From Aliihoeflea sp. 2WW (GTDB lineage: Bacteria; Pseudomonadota; Alphaproteobacteria; Rhizobiales; Rhizobiaceae), in NCBI RefSeq assembly GCF_000497755.1, contig NZ_AYOD01000002.1, forward strand, positions 1-64,000: a DNA stretch of 64,000 bases. Reading direction: 5' to 3'. The stretch's first letter is position 1; each line of letters begins with the position of its first letter. Made by a program: the position numbers and the translations under genes. The notes below the pieces were generated by a model, which was not told where the DNA came from, ran no database searches, and saw nothing but the letters and a program-made list of their open reading frames with translations. This document shows positions 26,440 to 36,851 of the stretch, in pieces.

Positions 26440-27825
26440 CTAGTCTTTTGCTGATTTCCGCCGCTTGGCGATTTCGCCGATGATGGCGGACGGAGCGCGG
26501 ACAGTGAGCGCAACCGTGCCGTCCTCGCGGTCTTCCCGGGCAATGACCGCGCCGTTGCGGTAGACCCAGTCGATGGCGGGTCCATCCTGCGGGCCGAACA
26601 CGAAGTCGGCTTGGTCGAGTGCACCTGCGATGCGTGATTCGACGACGTCGAGCAGGTGATCGACCCCCTCGCCCGTGATCGCCGAAATCAGGATCGGACC
26701 TTCGTCGGCCTGTTCGCGCGGAAGGTTCTGGCGTGCCTGCTCGTCGAGCAGGTCGATCTTGTTCCAGACTTCGAGAACGTGGCGGCTATCGCCCGCCTCG
26801 ACGCCGAGATCGGCCAGGATACGCACAACGTCGGCGGCCTGCGCGGCGGTGTCGGGATCGGAGATGTCGCGCACATGGAGGACGAGATCGGCCTCGACCA
26901 CCTCTTCCAGAGTGGCGCGGAAGGCGGCGACGAGATGGGTCGGCAGATCGGAGATGAAACCGACCGTGTCGGACAGGATCACGACACTGCCATGCGGCAG
27001 GCGCACGCGGCGCAGCGTCGGGTCGAGCGTGGCGAAGAGCATGTCCTCGGCCAGGACTTCGGAGCCGGTGAGCCGGTTGAAGAGCGTCGACTTGCCCGCA
27101 TTGGTATAGCCGACGATGGCGACGATCGGATACGGCACCTTGCGGCGCTTGGCGCGGTGGAGATCGCGCGTGCGGCGCACGGTTTCGAGCTCGCGCTTCA
27201 GCCGCGTGATCTTTTCCTGCAGCATCCGCCGATCGGCCTCGATCTGCGTTTCGCCGGGGCCGCCGAGGAAGCCCGCACCGCCGCGCTGGCGCTCGAGGTG
27301 GGTCCAGGAGCGCACAAGCCGGCCGCGCTGGTAGTTCAGGTGCGCGAGGTCCACCTGCAGCACGCCTTCCTTGGTGCGCGCGCGGCGGCCGAAGATTTCG
27401 AGGATGATGCCGGTGCGGTCGAGCACCTTGGCGTTCCACGCTTTTTCGAGATTGCGCTGCTGCACCGGCGTCAGCGGATGGTCGACGACGACGAGGTCGG
27501 CTTCGAGCGCCTTCACCGCCTCGCCGATCTCCTCGACCTTGCCGCTGCCGATGAGCGTCGCGGGCTTGGGGTCCGCGATGGTCACGATCAGGCGTTCGGC
27601 GATCTCGAGCTCGATAGCGAGCGCGAGGCCGACCGCTTCTTCGAGACGCGCCTCGGGGCTGCGCTGCATCAGGGCCGCGGCAATGCGCTCGTCTTCCTGC
27701 CCGCGCGGAGCCTTGGTGAGGACGGGTACGATGACGACGGCGCGCGTCGGCGGCGCCATCGTTCCATCGTCGACGGGACCGTGTGCGCGGCGCGGCTTGC
27801 GCCCTTCGTTTTCAGGTGCGGTCAA
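26440..27825 (-). CDS. hflX: Ribosome-associated GTPase HflX
   Basis: GTPase that splits stalled 70S ribosomes under stress. 461 residues: an N-terminal nucleotide-binding domain (ATLIGSGKVEEIGEAV), a coiled linker with the signature GGAGFLGGPGETQIEADRR, and the G domain (P-loop GYTNAGKST near residue 240, switch DTVGFISDLPT, and NKIDLL). The first start is TTG at 27825, which abuts the hfq stop (TGATTG); ATG at 27759 is a possible alternative. Cotranscribed with hfq, as in most proteobacteria. Confidence 0.94.
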   Translation of the reverse strand: MTAPENEGRKPRRAHGPVDDGTMAPPTRAVVIVPVLTKAPRGQEDERIAAALMQRSPEARLEEAVGLALAIELEIAERLIVTIADPKPATLIGSGKVEEIGEAVKALEADLVVVDHPLTPVQQRNLEKAWNAKVLDRTGIILEIFGRRARTKEGVLQVDLAHLNYQRGRLVRSWTHLERQRGGAGFLGGPGETQIEADRRMLQEKITRLKRELETVRRTRDLHRAKRRKVPYPIVAIVGYTNAGKSTLFNRLTGSEVLAEDMLFATLDPTLRRVRLPHGSVVILSDTVGFISDLPTHLVAAFRATLEEVVEADLVLHVRDISDPDTAAQAADVVRILADLGVEAGDSRHVLEVWNKIDLLDEQARQNLPREQADEGPILISAITGEGVDHLLDVVESRIAGALDQADFVFGPQDGPAIDWVYRNGAVIAREDREDGTVALTVRAPSAIIGEIAKRRKSAKD

Positions 27826-28074
27826 TCAGCCGTCCCGGCCGTTCTCTTCGCCTTCGAACATCTGCACGGGCTGGCTCGGCATGATGGTCGAAATGGCGTG
27901 CTTGTAGACGAGCTGCGAATGCCCGTCGCGGCGCAGGAGCACGCAGAAATTGTCGAACGAGGTCACGACACCCGTCAGCTTGACGCCGTTGATCAGGAAG
28001 ATCGTGAGGGGATTCTTGCTCTTGCGTACGGAGTTGAGGAACAGGTCCTGAAGGTTTTGCGTACGTTCCGCCAT
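27826..28074 (-). CDS. hfq: RNA chaperone Hfq
   Basis: Sm-like hexameric RNA chaperone for small-RNA regulation; in rhizobia it also affects nitrogen fixation and metabolism. 82 residues with the core sequence [20 protein letters not shown], then [21 protein letters not shown] and the Sm2 motif YKHAISTI. Directly upstream of hflX. The 182-base gap to the aminotransferase gene holds its promoter; a TATAAA-like element lies about 40 bases before the ATG, but I cannot fix a -35. Confidence 0.96.
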   Translation of the reverse strand: MAERTQNLQDLFLNSVRKSKNPLTIFLINGVKLTGVVTSFDNFCVLLRRDGHSQLVYKHAISTIMPSQPVQMFEGEENGRDG

Positions 28075-28256
28075 TGTTTTTTTCTTTCGCCGATGCGCTG
28101 AAGCATATCTTTATAGCTGGCCGCACGGCTGTTCATTCAGGCTCTGCCCACCCGAATTCAGACATGCTGAAGTGCCAAGATAATCGGCTCTTTGCGAACG
28201 TACAACCGGCCTGAAAAGCCCGTCGACTTGAATATCCCGGCCCCGCCAAGTGGTTA

Positions 28257-29120
28257 TCAGGCCGCAATTTTCTCCGCAACGTCAAAAAAGGCTCGTCGCA
28301 GCGAAAGTGCAACGGAGCCCGGATGCCCGTTGGCGACCGGCTGACCGTCGATTTCGACCACCGGCATGACGAGCGTCGTCGCGGCCGTGATGAAGGCCTC
28401 GCGGGCGGATTTGGCTTCATCGACGGTGAAGCCCCGCTCCTCGACTTCGAGGCCGAGCTTCTCGGCGACGCGCATCACGGTCGCGCGGGTGATGCCTTTC
28501 AGGATGCCCGACTCGGCAGGCCGGGTCTTCAGCCTGCCATCCTTCGTCACGATCCAGACATTGGTGGCGGCGCCTTCCTTGACCGTCCCGTCGGGATCGA
28601 CGAACCAGGCTTCCTGGGCACCGGCTTCCTTTGCCTTCTGGCGCGCGAGCACGTTCGGCAACAGGCCGACGGACTTGATGTCGACGCGCTCCCAGCGATT
28701 TTCCGGAACAGTGATGACCTTGATACCTGTTTCGGCCCGCTTAGTCGCCGCCTGCGGGCTCGACTTCTTGGCCGTTATGACAAGCGAGGGGCGCGTGTGC
28801 GCGGCGGGGAAGACATGGTCGCGCGGCGCGACGCCGCGCGTGACTTGCAGATAGACGAGACCATTGACGACGCCGTTGCGCGAGATGACCTCGCGCATCA
28901 CCGTCTGCAATGACGAGCGCGACATCGGCCAACCGATCTTCAGTTCGCTCAGCGAGCGGTCGAGCCGGTCGAGATGCGGCGTCATGTCGATGATGTAGCC
29001 GCGCGCCACCTCGCAGACCTCGTAGACGCCGTCGGCGAACTGGTAGCCCCGATCCTCGACATGAACCGCCGCATCGCGATGGGGCAAGTAGCGTCCGTTG
29101 ACATAGGCGATTTTCGGCAT
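28257..29120 (-). CDS. dat: D-amino-acid aminotransferase
   Basis: PLP enzyme of fold type IV (class IV aminotransferase), 287 residues, which makes D-amino acids such as D-glutamate from D-alanine and 2-oxo acids. The cofactor lysine is Lys149 in ERVDIKSVGLLPNVLA; further marks are YVNGRYLPH, EDRGYQFADGVYE and EGAATNVWIV. The branched-chain aminotransferase fold is close, but RGYQFADGVYEV and the SVGLLPNVLA pattern favour the D-amino-acid form. It sits nine bases after trkA within the ntr-hfq series and could feed peptidoglycan synthesis along with MurI. Confidence 0.87.
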   Translation of the reverse strand: MPKIAYVNGRYLPHRDAAVHVEDRGYQFADGVYEVCEVARGYIIDMTPHLDRLDRSLSELKIGWPMSRSSLQTVMREVISRNGVVNGLVYLQVTRGVAPRDHVFPAAHTRPSLVITAKKSSPQAATKRAETGIKVITVPENRWERVDIKSVGLLPNVLARQKAKEAGAQEAWFVDPDGTVKEGAATNVWIVTKDGRLKTRPAESGILKGITRATVMRVAEKLGLEVEERGFTVDEAKSAREAFITAATTLVMPVVEIDGQPVANGHPGSVALSLRRAFFDVAEKIAA

Positions 29121-29129
29121 CGGAGGTTC

Positions 29130-30506
29130 CTAGAAGAATTCGAGACTGACGCGGAAGAGCTGTTCGACCTGCTTCACGGCCTTGGCCATGGCGAACATCA
29201 CGATACGGTCCTTCGGCTTGATGCGCATTGTGCCAGAAGGCTTGAGGACTTCGCCATTGCGATAGATCGCGCCGAGGCGGATGCCGTCGGGCAGTTCCAG
29301 TTCGCGCAATTCCGGGCCGACCAGCGGCGAGGTTTCGAGCGCCTCGGCCTCGATGATTTCGGCCGCGCCGCGCTGGATGGAATGGACGGCGCGGATGCGA
29401 CCGCGACGGACATGCTGAAGCACGCGCGAGATCGTGACCGTGCGCGGGTTCACATGCGCGTCGATGCCGAGCATGTCGGTGAAGTCGTGATAGGTCGGGT
29501 TGTTGATGAGGACGAGGTTCGACTTGCAGCCGAGCTGCTTCGCCAGCACCGAGGAGAGGATGTTGACCTGGTCGTCATTGGTCACCGCGACCATCAGATC
29601 GGCGTCGGCAATGTCGGCTTCCTGGAGCAGCTTCTGGTCGAGCGCGCTGCCGTTCAGAACCACGGTACGGCGCAGTTCGTCGGCGATGGCGACGGCGCGG
29701 CGGCGCGAGGCCTCGATGATCTTGACCTTGGTGCGGCTCTGGCGAAGCTCGATCGTGCGGGCGACGTAGAGGCCGATATTGCCGCCGCCGGCGATGACGA
29801 TGCGCGTCGCCTCCTGCTCCTCATGGCCGAACAGGCTGAGCGTGCGGCGGACCTGGTCCTTGGTCGTGACGACATAGGCAAGATCGCCGGCGACGAGCTG
29901 ATCGGCGGAGTGCGGAATGAACAGCCGCCCTTCGCGCGAGACGCCGACGACGGTCGACGGAAGGTCCGGGAAGAGATCGGTCAACTGCGATAGCGGCGTG
30001 TTGATGACCGGGCAGTCTTCCATGCACTCAATCGCGACCATGGCGATCTTGTTGTCGGCAAAGCGCACGACGTCGGTCGCGCCCGGCAGCGCGATGCGGC
30101 GCAGCACCATCTCGCCGACCTCGAGCTCAGGCGAGATGATGACGTCGATCGGCAGGTGGTCGCGCGAGAACAGGTCCATGTAGTGCGGCTGCAAATAGGA
30201 CTGCGCGCGGATGCGGGCGATCTTGGTCGGCACGTTGAAGAGCGAATGTGCGACCTGGCACGCGGTCATGTTGACCTCGTCATACAAGGTCACCGCGATG
30301 ATCATGTCGGCTTCCTCGGCACCGGCGGCGGCCAGCATGTCGGGGTGCGAGCCGTGGCCGACGAAGCCGCGCGCATCGAGATTGTCGCGCACCGACTGGA
30401 TCAGTTCGGGTGAGGTGTCGATGACGGAAACGTCGTTGTGCTCGGCCGAAAGGCGCTCGGCGATGCCGTAGCCCACCTGCCCTGCTCCGCAGATGATCAC
30501 GCGCAT
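29130..30506 (-). CDS. trkA: Trk system K+ uptake NAD-binding protein TrkA
   Basis: Peripheral regulatory subunit of the Trk potassium importer, 458 residues. Two RCK halves, each with a Rossmann dinucleotide fold: MRVIICGAGQVGYGIAERL at the N-terminus and RIVIAGGGNIGLYVARTIE near residue 230. Its position right after ntrX is the usual rhizobial order. The membrane subunit TrkH is not in the window. Confidence 0.95.
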   Translation of the reverse strand: MRVIICGAGQVGYGIAERLSAEHNDVSVIDTSPELIQSVRDNLDARGFVGHGSHPDMLAAAGAEEADMIIAVTLYDEVNMTACQVAHSLFNVPTKIARIRAQSYLQPHYMDLFSRDHLPIDVIISPELEVGEMVLRRIALPGATDVVRFADNKIAMVAIECMEDCPVINTPLSQLTDLFPDLPSTVVGVSREGRLFIPHSADQLVAGDLAYVVTTKDQVRRTLSLFGHEEQEATRIVIAGGGNIGLYVARTIELRQSRTKVKIIEASRRRAVAIADELRRTVVLNGSALDQKLLQEADIADADLMVAVTNDDQVNILSSVLAKQLGCKSNLVLINNPTYHDFTDMLGIDAHVNPRTVTISRVLQHVRRGRIRAVHSIQRGAAEIIEAEALETSPLVGPELRELELPDGIRLGAIYRNGEVLKPSGTMRIKPKDRIVMFAMAKAVKQVEQLFRVSLEFF

Positions 30507-30563
30507 GGATAGTCCGGTCCGGTCATTTCGCGTTGCCCCCTCGTGCCATCCGTTCGGTCGGCA

Positions 30564-31925
30564 TCAAACGCCGAGAGATTTCAATTTTCGATGAAGCGCG
30601 GAGCGCTCCATGCCGATGAATTCGGCCGTGCGCGAGATGTTGCCGCCGAAGCGGTTGATCTGCGCCAGCAGATATTCCTTCTCGAACAGTTCGCGCGCCT
30701 CGCGCAACGGTAGCGCCATGATGTGCTGGTCCGACTGGGTCGGCGTGCGCGGCATCACGTCGCCGATCTCGGACGGCAGGAGGTCGGCCGTGATCGGCTT
30801 GTCCTCCTCGCCATCACGCGACAGGATCATCAGCCGTTCGATGTTGTTCTTCAACTGGCGCAGATTTCCGGGCCAATTGTGCGCCTGGAGAACTGCCATC
30901 GCATCGTTGCCGATGCGGCGCATGCGAATGCCGGCCTGCTGGGCCGTCTGACGCATGAAATGGTCGACGAGGAACGGAATGTCGTCGCGGCGCTCGGCCA
31001 GCGGCGGGACCATGACCGGCACGACCGCGAGGCGGTGATAGAGGTCCTGGCGGAAGCGGCCCTGCGCGATCAGATCTTCCAGATTGTACGCAGTCGAGGA
31101 GATGATGCGGACATCGACCTTGACGCGCTTGGTGCCGCCGACGCGCTCGAACTGCTGGTCGACGAGGACGCGCAGGATCTTGGCCTGCGTCTCGCGCGGC
31201 ATGTCGGCGACTTCGTCGAGATAGAGGATGCCGCCATGCGCCTGTTCCAGCGCGCCGACCTTACGCTCGGCGCCGTTGGCTTCGGTGCCGAAGAGTTCGA
31301 TCTCCATGCGCTCGGGCGTGATGGCGGCCGAGTTGACGGCGACGAAGGGCCCATCCTTGCGCGTCGAGGCGCCATGGATGGCGCGCGCCACGAGTTCCTT
31401 GCCGGAACCCGACGGGCCGATGATCATGATGCGGCTGTTGGTCGGCGAAACGCGTTCGATGGTCTGGCGAAGCTGCGCCATCGCGGTCGAGGTGCCGATC
31501 AGGTCGAAGCTGTCGCCCGACCGCTTCTTCAAGTCCGAGACTTCGCGACGAAGCTTGGAAGTCTCAAGCGCCCGTTCGGCGATCAGCACGAGCCGGTCCG
31601 CCTTGAACGGCTTTTCGATGAAATCGTAGGCGCCCTTGCGGATCGCGGAGACGGCGGTTTCGATCGTGCCGTGGCCCGAAATCATCACCACCGGCAGGTC
31701 CGGGTGCATGGTCTTGATGGAGTCGAGCAATTCGAGCCCATCCATCTTCGAGCCCTGGAGCCAGATATCGAGAAAGACCAGGCGCGGGGCACGGTCGGCG
31801 ATGGACGCCAATGCGCTGTCGCTGTCGAAGGCGGTCCGTGTTTCGTGACCTTCGTCGGAAAGAATGCCGGACACGAGTTCGCGAATATCCTCCTCGTCAT
31901 CGACAATCAGAATATCAGACGCCAT
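30564..31925 (-). CDS. ntrX: Nitrogen-responsive response regulator NtrX
   Basis: Response regulator of the NtrY-NtrX system (nitrogen, redox and envelope responses), 453 residues: receiver with Asp53 in LVFLDIWLQG, an AAA+ domain ([29 protein letters not shown]), and a Fis-type helix-turn-helix (NISRTAEFIGMERSALHRK). In place of the sigma-54-contacting GAFTGA loop it reads FGTEANGAERKVGAL, so it probably does not activate sigma-54 promoters the classical way; this is known for alphaproteobacterial NtrX. Its ATG overlaps the end of ntrY by 11 bases. Confidence 0.95.
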   Translation of the reverse strand: MASDILIVDDEEDIRELVSGILSDEGHETRTAFDSDSALASIADRAPRLVFLDIWLQGSKMDGLELLDSIKTMHPDLPVVMISGHGTIETAVSAIRKGAYDFIEKPFKADRLVLIAERALETSKLRREVSDLKKRSGDSFDLIGTSTAMAQLRQTIERVSPTNSRIMIIGPSGSGKELVARAIHGASTRKDGPFVAVNSAAITPERMEIELFGTEANGAERKVGALEQAHGGILYLDEVADMPRETQAKILRVLVDQQFERVGGTKRVKVDVRIISSTAYNLEDLIAQGRFRQDLYHRLAVVPVMVPPLAERRDDIPFLVDHFMRQTAQQAGIRMRRIGNDAMAVLQAHNWPGNLRQLKNNIERLMILSRDGEEDKPITADLLPSEIGDVMPRTPTQSDQHIMALPLREARELFEKEYLLAQINRFGGNISRTAEFIGMERSALHRKLKSLGV

Positions 31926-34191
31926 CTGTCACCTCTTCAGTCTCGGGGGCGGTCGATGCCGCCGCCTCTTGTTTCTCCCCGAGGGGAAATACCATCCGCA
32001 CCAGGGCGCCGACGCCGCCATGGAAACTGGCGGGAGCGTCGAGAAGTTGCAGCGTGCCGCCATGGTCCTCGACGATCTTCTTGACGATCGCAAGGCCAAG
32101 ACCGGTGCCCTTCTCCCGCGTCGTCATGTAGGGCTCCAGGAGTCTTTGGCGATTCTCCTTCGGCAATCCCTTGCCGTTGTCGATCACCTCGACGACGGCG
32201 TTCGACCCCACACGGCGCGCGCGCACCAGGATAGCGCCCGGCCGATCCTCGATCTGCTCGATCGCCTCGGACGCGTTCTTGACGATGTTGCCGAAGGCCT
32301 GTGCGAGCAGCCGGCTGTCGAACCGGCCCATCAGGGCCTCGGGACCGAAGTCGCGTTTGAACTCGATATCCGCGCGGCTGACTTCGATCAGGAAGGAGGC
32401 TTCGCGCAGAGGTTCGCGCAGGTCGACAATCTGCATGTCCGGCTTCGGCATGCGCGCAAAGGAGGAGAACTCGTCGACCATGCGGCCGATGTCGCCGACC
32501 TGGCGGATGATCGTTTCGGTGCACTGGTCGAAGACCTCTCGGTCCTCGGTGATGACCTTGCCGTAGCGCCGGCGGATGCGCTCGGCGGAAAGCTGGATCG
32601 GCGTCAGCGGGTTCTTGATCTCGTGTGCGATCCGGCGGGCGACATCGGCCCAGGCCGAAGAGCGCTGCGCCTGGACGAGATCGGTGATGTCGTCGACCGT
32701 CACCACGTAGGAGCGCCCGCCGCCGCGCGCCGAGCTGCGCTCGGTGGTGATCTGAACGTTGAAGGTGCGCTCCGCGCCGTTGCGGAAGAAGGCGACCTGT
32801 TCGCGATAGACGGGCCGGTCGAGTTCGCGGCCCTTTTCCAGGACGCCGCCGATCTGTGGGAGGACCTCGACCAGGCGCTGGCCGACGAGCGACCTGGCGG
32901 ACACCGACAGCATCTTTTCGACGGAGCGGTTGACGATGGCGATTTCGCCCCTGGGGCCGACGCCGATGACACCGGCCGAAACGCCCGAGAGAACCGCTTC
33001 GGAGAAGCGCCGGCGCTCGTCCATCACGTCCTTGGCGCGCACGAGCTGATTGCGCTGCGTTTTCAACTGGCTGATCATCTCGTTGAAGGTAAGCCCCAGC
33101 GCCCCGACATCGCCGTCCGTCTGCTTGACGGGGACCGAGACGTCGAGATTGCCGCTCGCGACTTCGTCCGCCGCGCCGATCAATTGCCGGATCGGCCGGA
33201 CGATGCGGTCAGCGACGGCGATGCCGGTCCAGATCGCGGCCAGGACGACGATCAGCGTCACGCCGAGATAGAGGATGGCGAAGGCGAGTTGGGTCGTCAT
33301 GCGGTTCTGTTCGAGGCCGCGATATTCGTCGGTGTTGGCGCGCACGATCTGGCGCGCACGGATGACCTCTGGATCAAGCTCGCGCACGGTAAAGAGATAG
33401 GCGTCGTCGATCTGTTGCAGACGGATGATCGCGCCGACGACATTGCGGAATCGCGGCTCGATCAGTACCGGCTGGCCGTCCGCGGCAGCGCGCAGCGCCT
33501 CGGGCGGGGCGTCGGGCATCGGAATGCCGGCCGGCGTCTCGGCCTCTATGATCAGCGAGCCGTCGGAACGGATCAGCGCCGCGTGGGCCAGTGCGCGACC
33601 GCGCACATGATTGCTCATCAATTGGCGAAAGCCGGTGCGGTCGAGGCTGTAGAGCGAACGGGCCTGGTCGAGATCGAACGCCATCGAGAGGGTCGTGCCC
33701 TGCAGGCTGCGCGAATTCTCCTGCACATAGGCTTCGGCGATCGACAGCGAGGACGAAACGATGGCGCGGGTGCGCAACTCGAACCAGCGATCGAGGCCGA
33801 GGTCGAGCGTCACCGAGGCGACGATGGCGACAAGGATCGCCGGGATGGCCGCCACCAGCGAGAACATCGCGACGATGCGGACATGCAGTCGCGATGCAGC
33901 CTTGCCGCGCCGCCGGGCCTGGTAGATGCGGATGATCTCGAAGGCGATCAGCCCGAGAAGCAGCAGGATGAAGCCGGTATTGACGCCGATAAGGATCAGC
34001 GTGTTCGACGCGTTGGGCGCAACGGGCGTCAAACCGAGCAGGATTGCGAATGAAACAGCGGCCGCGATCAGCGCGCAGACGATGGCGACGATGCCCGGCA
34101 AAAGACCCAGCCTGCGTCCCTCGACGGCGCGGCCTTCAGTCCCCAGCAATGCGCCATCGGGTGCGGTGGTCTGTATCGTCATCGTGCTCAA
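31915..34191 (-). CDS. ntrY: Sensor histidine kinase NtrY
   Basis: Membrane kinase partner of NtrX, 758 residues. Several N-terminal membrane helices (among them GIVAIVCALIAAAVSFAILL and NTGFILLLLGLIAFEI) enclose a periplasmic domain; then HAMP, a PAS domain, HisKA with the phospho-accepting His in [17 protein letters not shown], and HATPase (NDxGxGLP as DNGKGLP, and GTGLGLAIVKKI). Last bases overlap ntrX, so the pair is translationally coupled. It lies 72 bases downstream of ntrC. Confidence 0.95.
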   Translation of the reverse strand: MSTMTIQTTAPDGALLGTEGRAVEGRRLGLLPGIVAIVCALIAAAVSFAILLGLTPVAPNASNTLILIGVNTGFILLLLGLIAFEIIRIYQARRRGKAASRLHVRIVAMFSLVAAIPAILVAIVASVTLDLGLDRWFELRTRAIVSSSLSIAEAYVQENSRSLQGTTLSMAFDLDQARSLYSLDRTGFRQLMSNHVRGRALAHAALIRSDGSLIIEAETPAGIPMPDAPPEALRAAADGQPVLIEPRFRNVVGAIIRLQQIDDAYLFTVRELDPEVIRARQIVRANTDEYRGLEQNRMTTQLAFAILYLGVTLIVVLAAIWTGIAVADRIVRPIRQLIGAADEVASGNLDVSVPVKQTDGDVGALGLTFNEMISQLKTQRNQLVRAKDVMDERRRFSEAVLSGVSAGVIGVGPRGEIAIVNRSVEKMLSVSARSLVGQRLVEVLPQIGGVLEKGRELDRPVYREQVAFFRNGAERTFNVQITTERSSARGGGRSYVVTVDDITDLVQAQRSSAWADVARRIAHEIKNPLTPIQLSAERIRRRYGKVITEDREVFDQCTETIIRQVGDIGRMVDEFSSFARMPKPDMQIVDLREPLREASFLIEVSRADIEFKRDFGPEALMGRFDSRLLAQAFGNIVKNASEAIEQIEDRPGAILVRARRVGSNAVVEVIDNGKGLPKENRQRLLEPYMTTREKGTGLGLAIVKKIVEDHGGTLQLLDAPASFHGGVGALVRMVFPLGEKQEAAASTAPETEEVTDGV

Positions 34192-34263
34192 TGTGCCCGG
34201 TAAGCGACGACTCTATGCATCGCATTGTGGCCATTGTGCAACATTTTTGGCGAGGACAGAAGG

Positions 34264-35730
34264 TCAGCCGCCGTTTTGTCCCTTGGCGCCGCGATAGACG
34301 TTGACGCCCAGTTCGCGGATTTTCTTGCGGAGCGTGTTTCGGTTGAGGCCGAGGAGTTCGGCCGCCTTGATCTGGTTGCCCCGCGTCGCCGTCATCGAAG
34401 CCAAGACTAGCGGGTATTCGACCTCGGTCAGGATGCGGTGATAGAGGCCCGGCGGCGGAAGTTCGGTGCCGAAACCCGAGAAATAGCGCTGCAGATGGAG
34501 CTCGACGGCCTGCGAGATGGTCAGTTGCTCGCCGTTCGGGCCGACCGTGGTCCCGTCACTTGCCTGCGCGGTCTGGAGTTCGCTTTCGATGATCTCGGCG
34601 GCGATGTCGTCCTGCGGGTAAAGCGCAGAAAGGCGGCGGACGAGGTTTTCGAGTTCGCGCACATTGCCTGGCCAGGGATAGCGCTTCATCAGGTCGATGC
34701 CGGCCGGCGCGATGCGCTTGGTCGGCAGGCCCTCGCTTTCGGCCTGCTTGAAGAAGTGGCGGACGAGGTCCGGCACGTCCTCAGAGCGCTCGCGCAACGG
34801 CGGCAGGCGCAGCGGCACGACGTTCAGCCGGTAGAACAGGTCTTCGCGGAAGAGCCCCTGGTTGATGAGGGTGCGCAGATCCTTGTTGGTGGCTGCGACG
34901 ATGCGCACGTCGGTGCGGATCGGCGTGCGGCCGCCGACCGTCGTGTATTCCCCCTGCTGGAGCACGCGCAGGAGGCGCGTCTGCGCTTCCATCGGCATGT
35001 CGCCGATCTCGTCGAGGAAGAGCGTGCCGCCTTCGGCCTGTTCGAAACGACCGGACGAGCGGTTCTGCGCGCCGGTGAAGGCGCCTTTCTCGTGGCCGAA
35101 GAGTTCCGATTCGATCAGGTCGCGCGGGATCGCGGCCATGTTGATCGCAACGAAGGGGCCGTTGCGGCGACGGCCATATTCATGGAGCGCGCGGGCGACG
35201 AGTTCCTTGCCGGTGCCTGATTCGCCCGAGATCATGACGGTCAGATCCGTCTGCATCATGCGGGCGAGCATGCGGTAGATGTCCTGCATGGCGGCCGAGC
35301 GGCCGACGAGCGGCATCGATTCGGGCTGGTCCTCGCTGCGCACGTCGCTCTTGATGCGTTTCGGCTCGGCCAGCGCGCGATTGACGATCTGCAAGAGTTC
35401 GGTGAGGTCGAACGGCTTCGGCAAATATTCGTAGGCCCCGGTCTCCGAGGCGCGGATCGCGGTCATGAACGTGTTCTGCGCGCTCATGACGACGACCGGC
35501 AGGTCCGGCCGCGCCTTCTTGATACGCGGCAGCATATCGAACGCGTTCTCGTCCGGCATCACGACATCGGTGATGACGAGATCGCCCTCGCCTGCCGCGA
35601 TCCAGCGCCAGAGCGTCGACGCGTTGGAGGTGACGCGGACCTCGTGCCCGACGCGCGAGAGGGCCTGGTTGAGAACGGTGCGGATCGCCGCATCGTCGTC
35701 GGCGACGAGGATGTTGCCGCGAACGGTCAT
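34264..35730 (-). CDS. ntrC: Nitrogen regulation response regulator NtrC (NRI)
   Basis: Sigma-54 enhancer-binding activator of nitrogen-scavenging genes, 488 residues from ATG 35730: receiver domain with Asp55 in [16 protein letters not shown]+ domain with [15 protein letters not shown], an intact GAFTGA loop ([12 protein letters not shown]) and [13 protein letters not shown], and a Fis helix-turn-helix ([20 protein letters not shown]). The ATG overlaps the ntrB stop (ATGA); a longer frame upstream is inside ntrB. A likely target is the sigma-54 promoter of urtA at 1446-1463. Confidence 0.96.
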   Translation of the reverse strand: MTVRGNILVADDDAAIRTVLNQALSRVGHEVRVTSNASTLWRWIAAGEGDLVITDVVMPDENAFDMLPRIKKARPDLPVVVMSAQNTFMTAIRASETGAYEYLPKPFDLTELLQIVNRALAEPKRIKSDVRSEDQPESMPLVGRSAAMQDIYRMLARMMQTDLTVMISGESGTGKELVARALHEYGRRRNGPFVAINMAAIPRDLIESELFGHEKGAFTGAQNRSSGRFEQAEGGTLFLDEIGDMPMEAQTRLLRVLQQGEYTTVGGRTPIRTDVRIVAATNKDLRTLINQGLFREDLFYRLNVVPLRLPPLRERSEDVPDLVRHFFKQAESEGLPTKRIAPAGIDLMKRYPWPGNVRELENLVRRLSALYPQDDIAAEIIESELQTAQASDGTTVGPNGEQLTISQAVELHLQRYFSGFGTELPPPGLYHRILTEVEYPLVLASMTATRGNQIKAAELLGLNRNTLRKKIRELGVNVYRGAKGQNGG

Positions 35731-36851
35731 GTCGTGAACTCCTGGTAGTCGCGTTCGGCGCCGCCCCTCGGCTCTCTCCAGGTCGGCATCAGGATGCGGA
35801 ACGTCGTGCCGCGGCCGGTCGAATCGCATTCGATGACGCCGCCATGCTCGCCGACGATCTTGGCGACCAGCGCGAGGCCGAGGCCGGACCCGTTCTGCTT
35901 GGTGGAGATGAAGGGGTCGAACAGGATCGGGCGGATGTCTTCCTTGACGCCGGGGCCATTGTCGTGGACGCAGAACTCGAGCGGCAGGGAGATGCGGTCC
36001 TGCGTTCCCGGCACGGCGATGCGCATGCCCGGCCGAAACGCCGTCGAAAGCGTGATCTCCCCCGACGGTTCGTTTCCAAGGGCTTCGGCGGCGTTCTTCA
36101 CCAGATTGAGGAAGACCTGGATCAACTGGTCGCGATTGGCGAAGACCGGGGGAAGCGACGGATCGTAGTCCTCGACGATCTTGATGCGGCTTGCAAACCC
36201 GTTGCGCGCGATCGCCTTCACATGGTCGAGGACGACATGGATGTTGACCGGATGGCGGTCGATCGGGCGTTCGTCGGAGAAGATTTCCATGCGGTCGACC
36301 AGCGAGACGATGCGGTCGGTCTCGTCCTGGATCAGGCGCGTCAGCGCGCGATCCTCGTCGCCGACGGCGGTCTCCAGCAATTGCGCTGCGCCGCGGATGC
36401 CCGAAAGCGGGTTCTTGATCTCATGCGCCAGCATGGCCGCAAGCCCGGTCACCGAACGCGCCGCGCCGCGATGCGTCATCTGACGGTCGATCTTGTCGGC
36501 CATCGACCGTTCCTGGAACATGACGACGACCGCGCCTGGAATCTCGGCGATCGGGGAGGCGTGGAGGTCGACCAGTCTGTCGGTTCCGAGACGCGGAGAG
36601 GAGATGTCGACGCGGTATTCGTTGAACGGCGCGCGGCGCTCGCGGACCTGGTTGATGAGGGTGATGAGCGGGCTCCCGAAGGGAACGAACCGCTCGATCG
36701 GATCGCGTGACAGTAGCGACGCGCTGGAGCGGAAGAAGTCCTCGGCATCGGCATTTGCAAAAACGATGCGCCCGTCCGTATCCACCATGATGACTGGATG
36801 GCGGATCGCGTTGAGGATGAGCGCGGCGGAGTTGATCGCGGACTGGCTCAT
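35727..36851 (-). CDS. ntrB: Nitrogen regulation sensor histidine kinase NtrB (NRII)
   Basis: Cytosolic kinase/phosphatase for NtrC, governed by PII proteins. 374 residues with no membrane helix: a PAS domain ([20 protein letters not shown]), HisKA with His143 in [17 protein letters not shown], and HATPase ([19 protein letters not shown]). Start overlaps the dusB stop and the stop overlaps the ntrC start, each by four bases, giving a tightly coupled dusB-ntrB-ntrC operon. Confidence 0.96.
   Translation of the reverse strand: MSQSAINSAALILNAIRHPVIMVDTDGRIVFANADAEDFFRSSASLLSRDPIERFVPFGSPLITLINQVRERRAPFNEYRVDISSPRLGTDRLVDLHASPIAEIPGAVVVMFQERSMADKIDRQMTHRGAARSVTGLAAMLAHEIKNPLSGIRGAAQLLETAVGDEDRALTRLIQDETDRIVSLVDRMEIFSDERPIDRHPVNIHVVLDHVKAIARNGFASRIKIVEDYDPSLPPVFANRDQLIQVFLNLVKNAAEALGNEPSGEITLSTAFRPGMRIAVPGTQDRISLPLEFCVHDNGPGVKEDIRPILFDPFISTKQNGSGLGLALVAKIVGEHGGVIECDSTGRGTTFRILMPTWREPRGGAERDYQEFTT

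Noticed and set aside
31864-34053. 729-residue plus-strand frame opposite ntrY
   Set aside because: Composition is that of antisense to a high-GC gene; ntrY on the other strand is complete with all kinase motifs.
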